From Tenacibaculum sp. (GTDB lineage: Bacteria > Bacteroidota > Bacteroidia > Flavobacteriales > Flavobacteriaceae): DNA of 40,137 nucleotides. The notes below the pieces were generated by a model, which was given only the letters and a program-made list of their open reading frames with translations, made no database searches and was not told the DNA's origin. The stretch is taken from NCBI GenBank assembly GCA_020629275.1, contig JAHDDQ010000026.1, forward strand, positions 1 to 40,137, in the 5' to 3' direction. Of the stretch, positions 15,661-23,678 are shown piece by piece. The translations under genes and the position numbers were made by a program. The first letter of the stretch is position 1, and the number at the start of each line of letters is the position of its first letter.

Positions 15661-16989
15661 ATGAAAAAAAACATCCTTTTTTCTATAGTTTTCCTATGCT
15701 CAATTTTAATACAATCTCAAGAAATAAATAAAAACGATTTAGATGAGTTATTCTCTGATTTAGAGCATAATAATAAAGGTATGGGGACGATTTCTATTTG
15801 CCACAAAGGAAAACAGATTTATCAGAATTCAATCGGTTTTTCAGTACTAGAGCATCAAAAAAAAGCAAATGAATTTACAAAATACAGAATTGCTTCTGTA
15901 ACAAAAACATACACTGCAACTATTATTTTAAAATTGGTAGAAGAAGGAAAGTTAAACTTGACCTCAAAAATCAATGAATACTTTCCAGAAGTTCCTAATG
16001 CAGCTATTATAAGTATTGAGAATTTATTATATCATAGAAGTGGTTTATTCAATATAACAAACGAAAAAGGTTTTTCCGAATGGATACATGCGCCTAGAAG
16101 TAGAAAAGAAATGTTAATGAAGATAGGTGAACATAAACCTGATTTTAATCCGAATGAAAAAACAGCGTACTCAAATACAAATTATATTATACTGTCGTAT
16201 ATCGCTGAAAAAATTGAAGGTAAAACGTTCTCAAAAATTATAGATGATAGGATAGGTAAACCTTTACAATTGAATAGTACTTCCTTTGGGAAAAACATAG
16301 TGCCTAAAAATGATGGAGCATTATCTTACTATTTCGAAAACTCAAAATGGCAGCCTATTACCTTAACAACAAATTTGAAAGGACCTATGGGAGCTGGAGG
16401 AATAGTTTCTACAGCAAAAGAAGTTAATACTTTCTATAGTAGTTTGTTTTCAGATAAAATACTTGAAAATAAAACAGTTAAGAAAATGACGACAACAAAA
16501 GAAGGTCTTGGTATGGGATTGTCAGTTTTTGAATATAGAGGAATGTTATTATATGGTCATAATGGAGCTATGGATGGATTCAGATCTATTGCTGGTTATA
16601 TTCCAGAGAAAAAGCTAGGAATAGTGCTTACATTCAACACGGTAAATCAGTTGTCGCTATCCAACCTTCTCTTCAAAATATTGGATGTTTATTTTAAGAA
16701 TGATCCAGATGTAATAAGTACTTCACTAATAAAATTAAAGACAACAGATTTAGATAAATTCTTAGGGGTTTATAGTGGACCAACATTTCCTCTAAAAGTA
16801 ACTATAACAAAAAAAGATAGTACACTCTATGCACAAGCAACAGGTCAACCATTATTTGAATTGATTGCATTAAAAGAAAATGTTTTTAAGTATGACGTAA
16901 TGGGAATTGTCTTCACATTTGATGAAAAAGAGCAGACTGTAATGGTAAAGTTTCAAGGTAAAAATCATTTATTAAAAAAACTACAGTAA
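15661..16989 (+). CDS. Secreted serine hydrolase, class C beta-lactamase-like fold
   Basis: The 442-residue exported protein has a signal peptide (1-20, ending QSQ) and a beta-lactamase/transpeptidase-like domain (about 28-345). The active-site motifs are SxxK at Ser79-Val-Thr-Lys82, YxN at Tyr170-Ser-Asn172, and His300-Asn-Gly302 in place of KTG, which is usual for the esterase/peptidase (Pfam Beta-lactamase, PF00144) group. A C-terminal lipocalin-like or DUF3471-type beta domain (about 360-442) follows. It probably acts as an esterase or D-amino peptidase in the periplasm; nothing suggests a true beta-lactamase. Its stop codon shares one base with the next gene's ATG (TAATG). Confidence 0.88.
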   Translation: MKKNILFSIVFLCSILIQSQEINKNDLDELFSDLEHNNKGMGTISICHKGKQIYQNSIGFSVLEHQKKANEFTKYRIASVTKTYTATIILKLVEEGKLNLTSKINEYFPEVPNAAIISIENLLYHRSGLFNITNEKGFSEWIHAPRSRKEMLMKIGEHKPDFNPNEKTAYSNTNYIILSYIAEKIEGKTFSKIIDDRIGKPLQLNSTSFGKNIVPKNDGALSYYFENSKWQPITLTTNLKGPMGAGGIVSTAKEVNTFYSSLFSDKILENKTVKKMTTTKEGLGMGLSVFEYRGMLLYGHNGAMDGFRSIAGYIPEKKLGIVLTFNTVNQLSLSNLLFKILDVYFKNDPDVISTSLIKLKTTDLDKFLGVYSGPTFPLKVTITKKDSTLYAQATGQPLFELIALKENVFKYDVMGIVFTFDEKEQTVMVKFQGKNHLLKKLQ

Positions 16990-17912
16990 TGAGATATACA
17001 AGACAATGTATCACTGTAATGCTACTGCTGCGTTTTATTGTTGTTTTTTCTCAAAACAAAGGCGATATGTATAGGAGAGAAGGTAATTTAGAAAATGCTA
17101 TTGAAGCATATAGAAATAATTTTAATAAAACCCCCGAAGATAAAAATAACACCTACAATTTAGCGTGTGCTTTTGCCTTAATACATCAAAAAGATAGTGC
17201 TTTTAAGTATTTGCAAAAAGCGTTGATTAACGATAATTCATTGTGGGTTTTAGCAGATAATGATTTGTTGTATTTAACTGATGATAAACGTTGGAAACTA
17301 TTAGAAAAATCTCAGCTACAAAAATTTCAGAAGTATCACACTAAATTGAAGAAGCCAAAGTATGCTAAGGAATTATTACGATTGATAATGAAAGACCAGG
17401 CTTATGATTATCAGTTTGATATGGCTAAACTATATTTTATGAAAAATGGAAAAGCACCGCATTGGTATTATCCATTATCTTTATTGAAGCAAGAAACTAT
17501 AAAAGATAACTTTTCTAAAATGGAAGATTTAATTGCTCAAAATGGATGGCCAACATATTCAAGTGTAGGAAAAATAGCTGCAGATGGGCCATTATTAGTA
17601 ATAAACCATCATGAAAAAGAAGCAATCCGAGTAAAATATCTACCAAGAATAAAAAAAGCGTGTTTAGAAACTGAAGGAAGTTGTGTGGAATATGCTAAAA
17701 TCCAAGATAGGGTTTTAGTACATACAGGAAAAAAACAACGATATGGGATGCAGTTTGAATATGATGAAAATAGAAACCTTGTGCCTTTACCGATAGAATC
17801 ACCAGAATATATCGACCAGAGAAGAAAAAAGATAGGTTTAGAACCCATAAAAGAATATCTAAAAAGGAAAATAAATTATAATTGGAAGGTGATTCAGAAA
17901 GAATCAAACTAA
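16989..17912 (+). CDS. Secreted TPR protein with a DUF6624-like domain
   Basis: The 307-residue product has a signal peptide (about 1-21, ending VFSQ). Residues about 23-85 look like TPR-type helices (YRREGNLENAIEAYRNNF, YNLACAFALIHQKDSAFKYLQKAL). The C-terminal part (about 125-300) follows the DUF6624 pattern: a helix with DQAYDYQFD, then NGWPTYSSVGKIAADGPLLVINHH, CVEYAKIQDRVLVHTGKKQRYGMQFEYDENRNLVPLPIE (in part) and RRKKIGLEPIKEYLK. The function of this domain is unknown. It overlaps the serine hydrolase by one base and is surely co-transcribed with it. Confidence 0.75.
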   Translation: MRYTRQCITVMLLLRFIVVFSQNKGDMYRREGNLENAIEAYRNNFNKTPEDKNNTYNLACAFALIHQKDSAFKYLQKALINDNSLWVLADNDLLYLTDDKRWKLLEKSQLQKFQKYHTKLKKPKYAKELLRLIMKDQAYDYQFDMAKLYFMKNGKAPHWYYPLSLLKQETIKDNFSKMEDLIAQNGWPTYSSVGKIAADGPLLVINHHEKEAIRVKYLPRIKKACLETEGSCVEYAKIQDRVLVHTGKKQRYGMQFEYDENRNLVPLPIESPEYIDQRRKKIGLEPIKEYLKRKINYNWKVIQKESN

Positions 17913-17995
17913 ATAATGTAAACTGTATAAAACTGATTCTTAATAAAGAAATATAAGTTTGTTTTGATACCTGTTTCTAGTTGTAAAGAAATAGG

Positions 17996-18003
17996 TATTT
18001 TTG
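17996..18003 (+). promoter_or_regulatory. -7 element for the 77-aa gene
   Basis: TATTTTTG matches TAnnTTTG and ends 19 bases before the proposed TTG start at 18023, the same arrangement as at mvaD. The upstream element is not clear. Confidence 0.45.
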
Positions 18004-18022
18004 CAGTAATAAATTATTAGTT

Positions 18023-18256
18023 TTGAATAGAAAAATAAAGTTGATTTGGGATTTTAAAGGACTAGATGGATTGGAAACAGCAAAGCACCATTGCGTTCAT
18101 TTAAAAGAATTTTCTGAAGTAGAGAAATTACCTTTTTATGACATTAAGCACGAAGCGATAAATGATTTTCATACAATTGCTTTTATTATAGTGAATGAAT
18201 CAGAAATGAAAGTCTTCAGAGATGCTCTAAAACCTCATAGAGGAGTATTAGCTTAA
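18023..18256 (+). CDS. Conserved-looking small protein of 77 residues, unknown
   Basis: I do not recognise a named family. The protein is cytoplasmic, without signal or membrane segment, and begins NRKIKLIWDFKGLDGLETAKHH, with four histidines in the first half (KHHCVHLKEF) and one cysteine. The end is FRDALKPHRGVLA. The compact alpha/beta appearance (IKLIWDF, TIAFIIVNE) resembles a small ferredoxin-like fold. The start is TTG (18023-18025): no ATG is in frame upstream of the first strand, and a -7 element is correctly placed before it. It stands alone between the DUF6624 gene and a secreted protein gene. Confidence 0.6.
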   Translation: MNRKIKLIWDFKGLDGLETAKHHCVHLKEFSEVEKLPFYDIKHEAINDFHTIAFIIVNESEMKVFRDALKPHRGVLA

Positions 18257-18302
18257 TTGCTAATTAATATTGTATCTTAACCCGAAGTTTTAAGATTTTA
18301 CC

Positions 18303-18923
18303 ATGAAAAAAAAGTTTTTTTTTATTTCTCTTTTTCTATGTTTTGTTTATAGTTATGCGCAACATAAATCTTATACTTATACTGCACATATTTCTTTAGA
18401 ACAAGCAATATATATTAATAGCGAGATTGTAGAAGGTAGAACTTTGTTTTTTGAAAAACAAGCAGCAAAAAAACCACTAATGTTTCAGAAAACTAAAGTG
18501 AGGCTAGGGGAGTTAAATAGAATAGCAAATAACCTGAGTAAATTTATAGTTTCTGTTCAAAAAGAAGTAAATAAAGAACGTGTCTTATTCGAATTATTGG
18601 AACAAGGGTTTTACAGAGATTTAATTTTTAAACCTAACGGAAAACTAACCAAAAAAGGAGGAGATTTAAAAGTGAAGATCGACAGCTTATATGATTGCGC
18701 ATTAGGAGTTAATGTTCATAAGCTTTCACAATTAGATAACTTTACGTATAAACACTTCAAAACCGATACAGATTATTACGATTATGATGAAAATAAACTT
18801 GATTATTTTCATTATACGTTTTATGATAAGTCAAATTACGGTATGATGATGGCAATGAACTATCTATTATTAGATGTTAAATTATTTCAATTATTATACT
18901 ATGGAACAATAATGAGTTATTAA
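18303..18923 (+). CDS. Secreted protein of unknown function
   Basis: The 206-residue product has a clear signal peptide (1-19, ending SYAQ). The mature part is mostly helical (TLFFEKQAAKKPLMFQKTKVRLGELNRIANNLSKFIVSV) followed by LIFKPNGKLTKKGGDLKVKIDSLYDCALGVNVHKL. The long helices with a KLTKKG(G/L)DLK turn recall the helical N-terminal periplasmic region of GldM/PorM-type proteins, but I cannot establish homology by reading alone. The tail is rich in Tyr and Asp (TDTDYYDYDENKLDYFHYTFYDKSNY, in part). It is 46 bases after the 77-aa gene and 17 bases before the next small gene. Confidence 0.55.
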   Translation: MKKKFFFISLFLCFVYSYAQHKSYTYTAHISLEQAIYINSEIVEGRTLFFEKQAAKKPLMFQKTKVRLGELNRIANNLSKFIVSVQKEVNKERVLFELLEQGFYRDLIFKPNGKLTKKGGDLKVKIDSLYDCALGVNVHKLSQLDNFTYKHFKTDTDYYDYDENKLDYFHYTFYDKSNYGMMMAMNYLLLDVKLFQLLYYGTIMSY

Positions 18924-18940
18924 TTTAAAATTAAACAAAT

Positions 18941-19234
18941 ATGTATTTAATCAACCTACATGCAAAACCAAAAAAGGAGTCAGAATATTTTGATAAAGTA
19001 GCTGGAGCTTTTGTAAGTATTTACATAGATTATGCTGATGCTGAAGGAGCAATTCAATTAGCAAAATTTTATACAGAAGAAGAAGGTTGGAATGTTATCA
19101 ATGTAGATGAGGAGTTTTTCGAAATTGAAAATGAAAAAGAATTAGACGAAGAACACCAAGAATTCTATAAAGAATCAAAAGAGTATGGGTATACTATAAT
19201 CTTTAATAGCTATGAGTCTGACGAAGAAGAATAA
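18941..19234 (+). CDS. Acidic small protein of 97 residues, unknown
   Basis: I do not recognise this family. The protein is cytoplasmic and strongly acidic, with about 30 Asp or Glu residues, concentrated in the second half (NVDEEFFEIENEKELDEEHQ) and at the C-terminus ESDEEE. The first half looks alpha/beta (YLINLHAKPKKESEYFDKV, FVSIYIDYADAEGAIQLA). It follows the secreted 206-aa gene by 17 bases and converges on the BaiN-type gene with only 5 bases between the stop codons. No terminator is visible there. Highly acidic small proteins are sometimes immunity or DNA-mimic proteins; no partner supports either here. Confidence 0.55.
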   Translation: MYLINLHAKPKKESEYFDKVAGAFVSIYIDYADAEGAIQLAKFYTEEEGWNVINVDEEFFEIENEKELDEEHQEFYKESKEYGYTIIFNSYESDEEE

Positions 19235-19239
19235 TCTAT

Positions 19240-20454
19240 TTATAAGTCATTAGCTATAGCAGTGGCGCAAATAAAGCCACCAGTCCAAGCGTTTTGAAAG
19301 TTAAAACCACCAGTTACAGCATCAATATTTAAAACTTCACCAACGAAAAATAAATCAGGATGTAATTTACTTTCAAAACGCTTGAAATTTATTTCTTTCA
19401 AATTAACGCCACCTGCAGTAACAAACTCTTCTTTAAAGGTAGATTTTCCATTAGCCTTAAAAGTTGCTTTGGTAAGTTGTATTGTTAAATTCAATAATTG
19501 CTGTTTATTAATATTAGCCCAATTTTCTTGTAGTTTTATACCAGAAGCAATCACCAAACGCTCCCAAAGTCTTCTTGGAATTTCGTTAAAAGGAGACTTT
19601 AATCCAATTTGCTTTCGCGCATTTATCTTTTTCAAGTTAATTAATTCCTCTTCAATATCCTCTTCATTTCTAGATAACCAGTTAACCTGAACTGTATATT
19701 CATATTTTTTTTCAGCTAAAATACGTGCGCCAAAAGCTGATAATTTTAAGATAGCTGGTCCGCTTAAGCCCCAATGTGTAATTAAAAGTGGGCCGTAGTT
19801 TTCTAATTTAGTAGTACCAATATTAACAGTAGCGTTTGGAACAGCAACACCACCAAGATCAGTTATTCTATTATCCTTTATATTGAATGTGAATAATGAA
19901 GGAACAGTATCGATTATAGTATGTCCTAAATCTTTAGTAAACTCCCAAATTTTCTTGCTACTTCCAGCTGCTACAATCAATTTATCTGCAATAAATTGCT
20001 TGTCTTTTGTGTTAATAATCCAATTAGAATTTTGTTGATAAAATGAAGTAACTCCATGATTTGTTAATACCTCAATATTTAAGTTTTCAACAGCTTCTTG
20101 AAAGCAATCAATAATAGCTTGAGAAGTGTTAGCCTCAGGAAAAACTCTGTTATCACTTTCTATCTTAAGAGGAACTCCTTTTTTTTCAAACCATTCAAAA
20201 GTATCACCAGTCATAAACTGATGAAAAGGACCAAGTAATTCTTTGTTTCCTCTTGGATAAAATTTTACAAGCTCTTTAGGTTCGAAACAGGCATGAGTAA
20301 CATTACATCGACCTCCACCTGAAATTCGTACTTTTTGAAGTACATCTTTACCTTTCTCTAGTATGGTAATATCTAAATCAGGATTAAGTTCTTTGGCGTT
20401 TATAGCAGTAAAAAAGCCAGCTGCACCACCTCCAATAATAATTACTTTCTTCAT
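19240..20454 (-). CDS. BaiN/RdsA-type NAD(P)/FAD-dependent oxidoreductase (HI0933-like)
   Basis: A 404-residue cytoplasmic flavoprotein. The FAD-binding Rossmann motif IIIGGGAAGFFTAINA is at the N-terminus (4-19), followed by the family signature KVRISGGGRCNVTHA (41-55). A middle segment GVAVPNATVNIG and LITHWGLSGPAILKLS (about 225-240), and the C-terminal VTAGGVNLKEINF and GGFNFQNAWTGGFICATAIA, are characteristic of the HI0933/BaiN family. The substrate is unknown for most members. Its start overlaps the GYDIA kinase stop by 4 bases (ATGA), so it is the last gene of the HMG-CoA reductase transcript. Confidence 0.92.
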   Translation of the reverse strand: MKKVIIIGGGAAGFFTAINAKELNPDLDITILEKGKDVLQKVRISGGGRCNVTHACFEPKELVKFYPRGNKELLGPFHQFMTGDTFEWFEKKGVPLKIESDNRVFPEANTSQAIIDCFQEAVENLNIEVLTNHGVTSFYQQNSNWIINTKDKQFIADKLIVAAGSSKKIWEFTKDLGHTIIDTVPSLFTFNIKDNRITDLGGVAVPNATVNIGTTKLENYGPLLITHWGLSGPAILKLSAFGARILAEKKYEYTVQVNWLSRNEEDIEEELINLKKINARKQIGLKSPFNEIPRRLWERLVIASGIKLQENWANINKQQLLNLTIQLTKATFKANGKSTFKEEFVTAGGVNLKEINFKRFESKLHPDLFFVGEVLNIDAVTGGFNFQNAWTGGFICATAIANDL

Positions 20455-21380
20455 AAAATCATATCGTTATAAGGAAGTATTGTTTCGTATCCTTTTTTAG
20501 TGAAATATTCGCGAGTGTTTTCATTACCTGTAGCCAATATAAAGTCTCCTCCCCAAGCACCTAGACTTTTAATTTCTCCAAAATAGTCAGAAAACAATCT
20601 TTCTTTAACAGGCGGGATTTTTAGTATTGAACTTATAATTTTTTCATGTTCTACAATAATACTATTCATTTCAGAAATAGAGTTAGCAGTTGAAAAATTA
20701 TCACTCAACAAAGAAATGGTATTTATTTCATCCTGAATATTTGAGTTGTTTTTTTTGTATTGCGCAATACCTTCTCTACTATTTTGTTTTTGATTTAAGT
20801 ATACAAAGAATAGCTCTTCTTTATAAGACGGATTGAAATCATTTCGTATGACAATAGGGTTCTTATTTTCTAATTGATAAAAAATAGGAGAATCATTTTG
20901 CGCACAGGCTATATCGTAACCACTTCCAGAAAAAGCATTCCACAATAAATCAAAAGCATTTACATTTGCCCAAGAAGCAATATTATTTATAAGAGTAGAA
21001 GAACTACCTAATCCCCAGTTTTGAGGAAACGTTAAGTTTGTTTTTATAATATACCCAGTTTCTGTTTGTATAAAACTTGGATTTAATTTTCTAGCTTCTT
21101 GTAAGATGTTTTGTAATGTTTCAGCAATAAACTCTGCACTTCCTTCTTTATCAGAATTAAAAGTGGCAGAAGTTAATCGTAATTTAGGTAAGGTAAACGA
21201 GGCTTCAAACCAACATTCTCCTTCGTTAGTAAAACTTCCCCAAATTAATTCAGGTTCATTAATAGGTTCAATAATTAAATCTTGTCCAAACTTTGTTGGA
21301 ACAGCTAAAGATTTTGCGCCATCCAAAACTACGTATTCTCCTGTTAGGAGTAGTTTTCCGTTACTGTAGTGTTTTTTCAT
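20451..21380 (-). CDS. GYDIA-type GHMP kinase, probable phosphomevalonate kinase
   Basis: This 309-residue GHMP kinase carries the family's N-terminal pattern NGKLLLTGEYVVLDGAKSLAVP (7-28), the nucleotide loop LTFPQNWGLGSSSTLIN (116-132) and the segment SGSGYDIACAQ (151-161) from which this group is named. Phosphomevalonate kinases of the yeast ERG8 type have a comparable G-x-D/Y-D-V/I-A element, and the gene lies in one transcript with HMG-CoA reductase while mevalonate kinase and mvaD are nearby. The missing step between those enzymes is phosphorylation of mevalonate 5-phosphate, so I infer that activity. It overlaps both neighbours by 4 bases. Confidence 0.85.
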   Translation of the reverse strand: MKKHYSNGKLLLTGEYVVLDGAKSLAVPTKFGQDLIIEPINEPELIWGSFTNEGECWFEASFTLPKLRLTSATFNSDKEGSAEFIAETLQNILQEARKLNPSFIQTETGYIIKTNLTFPQNWGLGSSSTLINNIASWANVNAFDLLWNAFSGSGYDIACAQNDSPIFYQLENKNPIVIRNDFNPSYKEELFFVYLNQKQNSREGIAQYKKNNSNIQDEINTISLLSDNFSTANSISEMNSIIVEHEKIISSILKIPPVKERLFSDYFGEIKSLGAWGGDFILATGNENTREYFTKKGYETILPYNDMIL

Positions 21381-21799
21381 ATTGAATTTTGATGTTTAGC
21401 AAATACTTTAAAGCTTTTTGAAAAGCAAAAATGTAAAATAGCAATACTGTAGACTACAACTTTTATTAATAAGAAGTTAATATTAAATCTTGATAAATCA
21501 GAAAGGACAGTTGAGACGTAGGCAATAACTTGTAATGAATAATAAATTTTAATTAAAAAGATTATAAGTAGTATGTTTTTTGCCCACTTATTTCCTTTGT
21601 AAGTAAAAGTTAATAAGAAAGAAAAGAAAAGAAAAATTAGTCCTTCTTTTATAATATCGTTAAATAAATTTTTATAATAAATTTCATGCTTTGAACTCAG
21701 GTAAAAGAAAAAAGAAATAAGATATACTGAAACAAATAAGATAGTGCCAGATATCCAAAGAGTTCTTTTTCTACCGATATTTATCAGAAAACCATTCAT
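21377..21799 (-). CDS. Four-helix membrane protein, unknown
   Basis: The 140-residue product has four hydrophobic segments (about 13-33, 47-65, 72-95, 105-126) and short loops, with a basic N-terminus (NIGRKR). I recognise no family. It lies 3 bases after HMG-CoA reductase and overlaps the GYDIA kinase by 4 bases, so it is translated from the mevalonate transcript, but nothing in the sequence ties it to the pathway. The basic ends suggest a simple cytoplasmic membrane protein. Confidence 0.75.
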   Translation of the reverse strand: MNGFLINIGRKRTLWISGTILFVSVYLISFFFYLSSKHEIYYKNLFNDIIKEGLIFLFFSFLLTFTYKGNKWAKNILLIIFLIKIYYSLQVIAYVSTVLSDLSRFNINFLLIKVVVYSIAILHFCFSKSFKVFAKHQNSI

Positions 21800-21802
21800 A
21801 AA

Positions 21803-23536
21803 TTAAACTAAACCAAACTGTTTAAAATGGTGTGTAAAATGTTTTATTTGAAATTTTTTCCACTGCTCAAAGTTCAGTGCACCAAAAAAAGGATGTACGA
21901 TAACTCTATCATTATCAGTATTAAAAACTTCAAAGAAGTAGGAGATTTGATACAATAAATCATCTACAGCTTTGTCTATAGAACTGAATTTAAGAGGAAC
22001 AGGGTCTTCAGATACAAAAGAGGCTTTGAAGCCTATTTGTAGTTCATTATCAGTATTTAAAAAAGGTTGCCTTCTTTTTGCTTTTTCATCTGATACAAAA
22101 ACATCAACATTCCAATTGCCGTTAGCGATTTGTGTAACAGCACTTAAGTGCTCAATCATTTGCTGAGCACTCATAGAACCAAATTTAGGCTTAGATTCAG
22201 AGGTTAACGTTGTTAGCTTTTTCCGAATTTCATTTTCATCAGTAAAATTTACCCAGTTAATATTAGGTTTTCGAATTGCTTTTAATTTTTCTACGACTGC
22301 GCTATGAGAAACAGTTCTACCTTCAAAATAACCAGCAACCACTTCTTTTTCTTTAGCTGTTGCCTTATATTGATTTAAAATATTCATCAAATGCATTTTC
22401 ATATGCCCATGTTGAATACCTTTCGTAGTTAAAGCTCTCAAAGCTGCAAAGTTTTGAGCCAATCCAGCTGCTGCAATTATTTGCATTAGCGTTCTTGCTG
22501 ATGGTTTTTGCATCATATCTAATGATAGTTTTGCCATTGGATGTAAGGCTGTTAAGCCGCCAACAGTTCCTAAAGCTAGAGGGATTTCAATCCAAAACCT
22601 AAACATACCATTAGTAACTTCACAATGTGTTAAACTGGCATAACTTCCATTTCTTGATGCATATGCATGTGCACCAGATTCAATAGCTCTAAAATCATTA
22701 CCAGTGGCTAAAACAACAGCATCGATACCATTCATAATTCCTTTATTATGGGTTACAGCTCTGTAAGGTTCTATTTCAGCAATTTTAACAGCTTGTTCAA
22801 ATTTTTCAGCAAACTTTTCAGGATTTTCTCCACCTAATTCTTCAACGGCACAACAAACTTCTGCCCTAACTACACATTCAGGAACATAGTTAGAGAGAAT
22901 ACTCATAATAACCTCGATATCTTCTTTCTGAAATTCTTTGGCAATAGCTTCTAAACAAGAATTTATAAAATTAGCTCCCATGCTATCCTTTGTTTCGAAA
23001 GTAACGTGAAGCTGATAGTAGTTTTTTAATTTATCGGTTTTATCAATTAATTCAATATCAAGTATTCCACCACCCCTTTTCTCCATATTTTTTGTTATAG
23101 ATGCTGTGGCAGCGTATAATTCGGTTTTGTTAGTATTGAAATAAGTTTCAAGTTCGGTTTTACTACCTACATATATAAAATGAACCTGACCTATTTTAGT
23201 TGTTGAAATCACTTTCGTTTTAAATCCTCCACGAGTACTCCAAAATTTAGCAACTTTAGCTGCGGCTGCTACAACTGAACTTTCTTCAACAACCATAGGA
23301 ATTACATACTCTCTGTTATTAATAACAAAATTAGGAGCTATACCATAAGGCATGTAAAAATTGGTAATTGTGTTTTCTATAAAATCATCATGGAGTTGTT
23401 GCAGTTTTTCATCAACATTCCAATATTGTTTGATAGTTGAAATAATTTCAGGTTGATTATTAAAATAATTTTCAGCCAACCAAGCTATTTTTTCTTCTTT
23501 CGAGAGTTTAGAAAACCCAGAAATAATCTTCGACAT
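21803..23536 (-). CDS. mvaA: HMG-CoA reductase (class II) with a C-terminal DinB/DUF1569-like domain
   Basis: The first 430 residues are a class II hydroxymethylglutaryl-CoA reductase, which interconverts HMG-CoA and mevalonate. The catalytic residues known from the Pseudomonas mevalonii enzyme are recognisable: Glu84/85 in VVEESSVVAAAAK, Lys265 in THNKGIMNG, Asp281 in ATGNDFRA, and His378 in QHGHMKMH. Class II enzymes usually end near residue 430. Here about 145 more residues follow, containing MSAQQMIEHL (455-464) and HPFFGALNFEQWKKFQIKHFTHHFKQFG (in part, 548-575). This matches the DinB/DUF1569 four-helix fold with possible metal ligands His463, His566 and His570. It heads a four-gene transcript. 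Confidence 0.93.
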   Translation of the reverse strand: MSKIISGFSKLSKEEKIAWLAENYFNNQPEIISTIKQYWNVDEKLQQLHDDFIENTITNFYMPYGIAPNFVINNREYVIPMVVEESSVVAAAAKVAKFWSTRGGFKTKVISTTKIGQVHFIYVGSKTELETYFNTNKTELYAATASITKNMEKRGGGILDIELIDKTDKLKNYYQLHVTFETKDSMGANFINSCLEAIAKEFQKEDIEVIMSILSNYVPECVVRAEVCCAVEELGGENPEKFAEKFEQAVKIAEIEPYRAVTHNKGIMNGIDAVVLATGNDFRAIESGAHAYASRNGSYASLTHCEVTNGMFRFWIEIPLALGTVGGLTALHPMAKLSLDMMQKPSARTLMQIIAAAGLAQNFAALRALTTKGIQHGHMKMHLMNILNQYKATAKEKEVVAGYFEGRTVSHSAVVEKLKAIRKPNINWVNFTDENEIRKKLTTLTSESKPKFGSMSAQQMIEHLSAVTQIANGNWNVDVFVSDEKAKRRQPFLNTDNELQIGFKASFVSEDPVPLKFSSIDKAVDDLLYQISYFFEVFNTDNDRVIVHPFFGALNFEQWKKFQIKHFTHHFKQFGLV

Positions 23537-23559
23537 TCATCTTAATTTAAAAAGTAAAA

Positions 23560-23567
23560 CAAAGATA
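23560..23567 (-). promoter_or_regulatory. -7 element for the HMG-CoA reductase unit
   Basis: TATCTTTG on the minus strand matches TAnnTTTG and lies 23 bases before the ATG. No TTG is seen at the proper distance upstream. Confidence 0.45.
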
Positions 23568-23678
23568 ATTCTTTCAAAGAAATGAGGTTTAGTAATTGCA
23601 TTTTTCTGTTAAATTAATGTAAATTTTAACGATTTTTCCGTAAACTTGGCAATCATTTATATGAAATAAACTTTTTTA

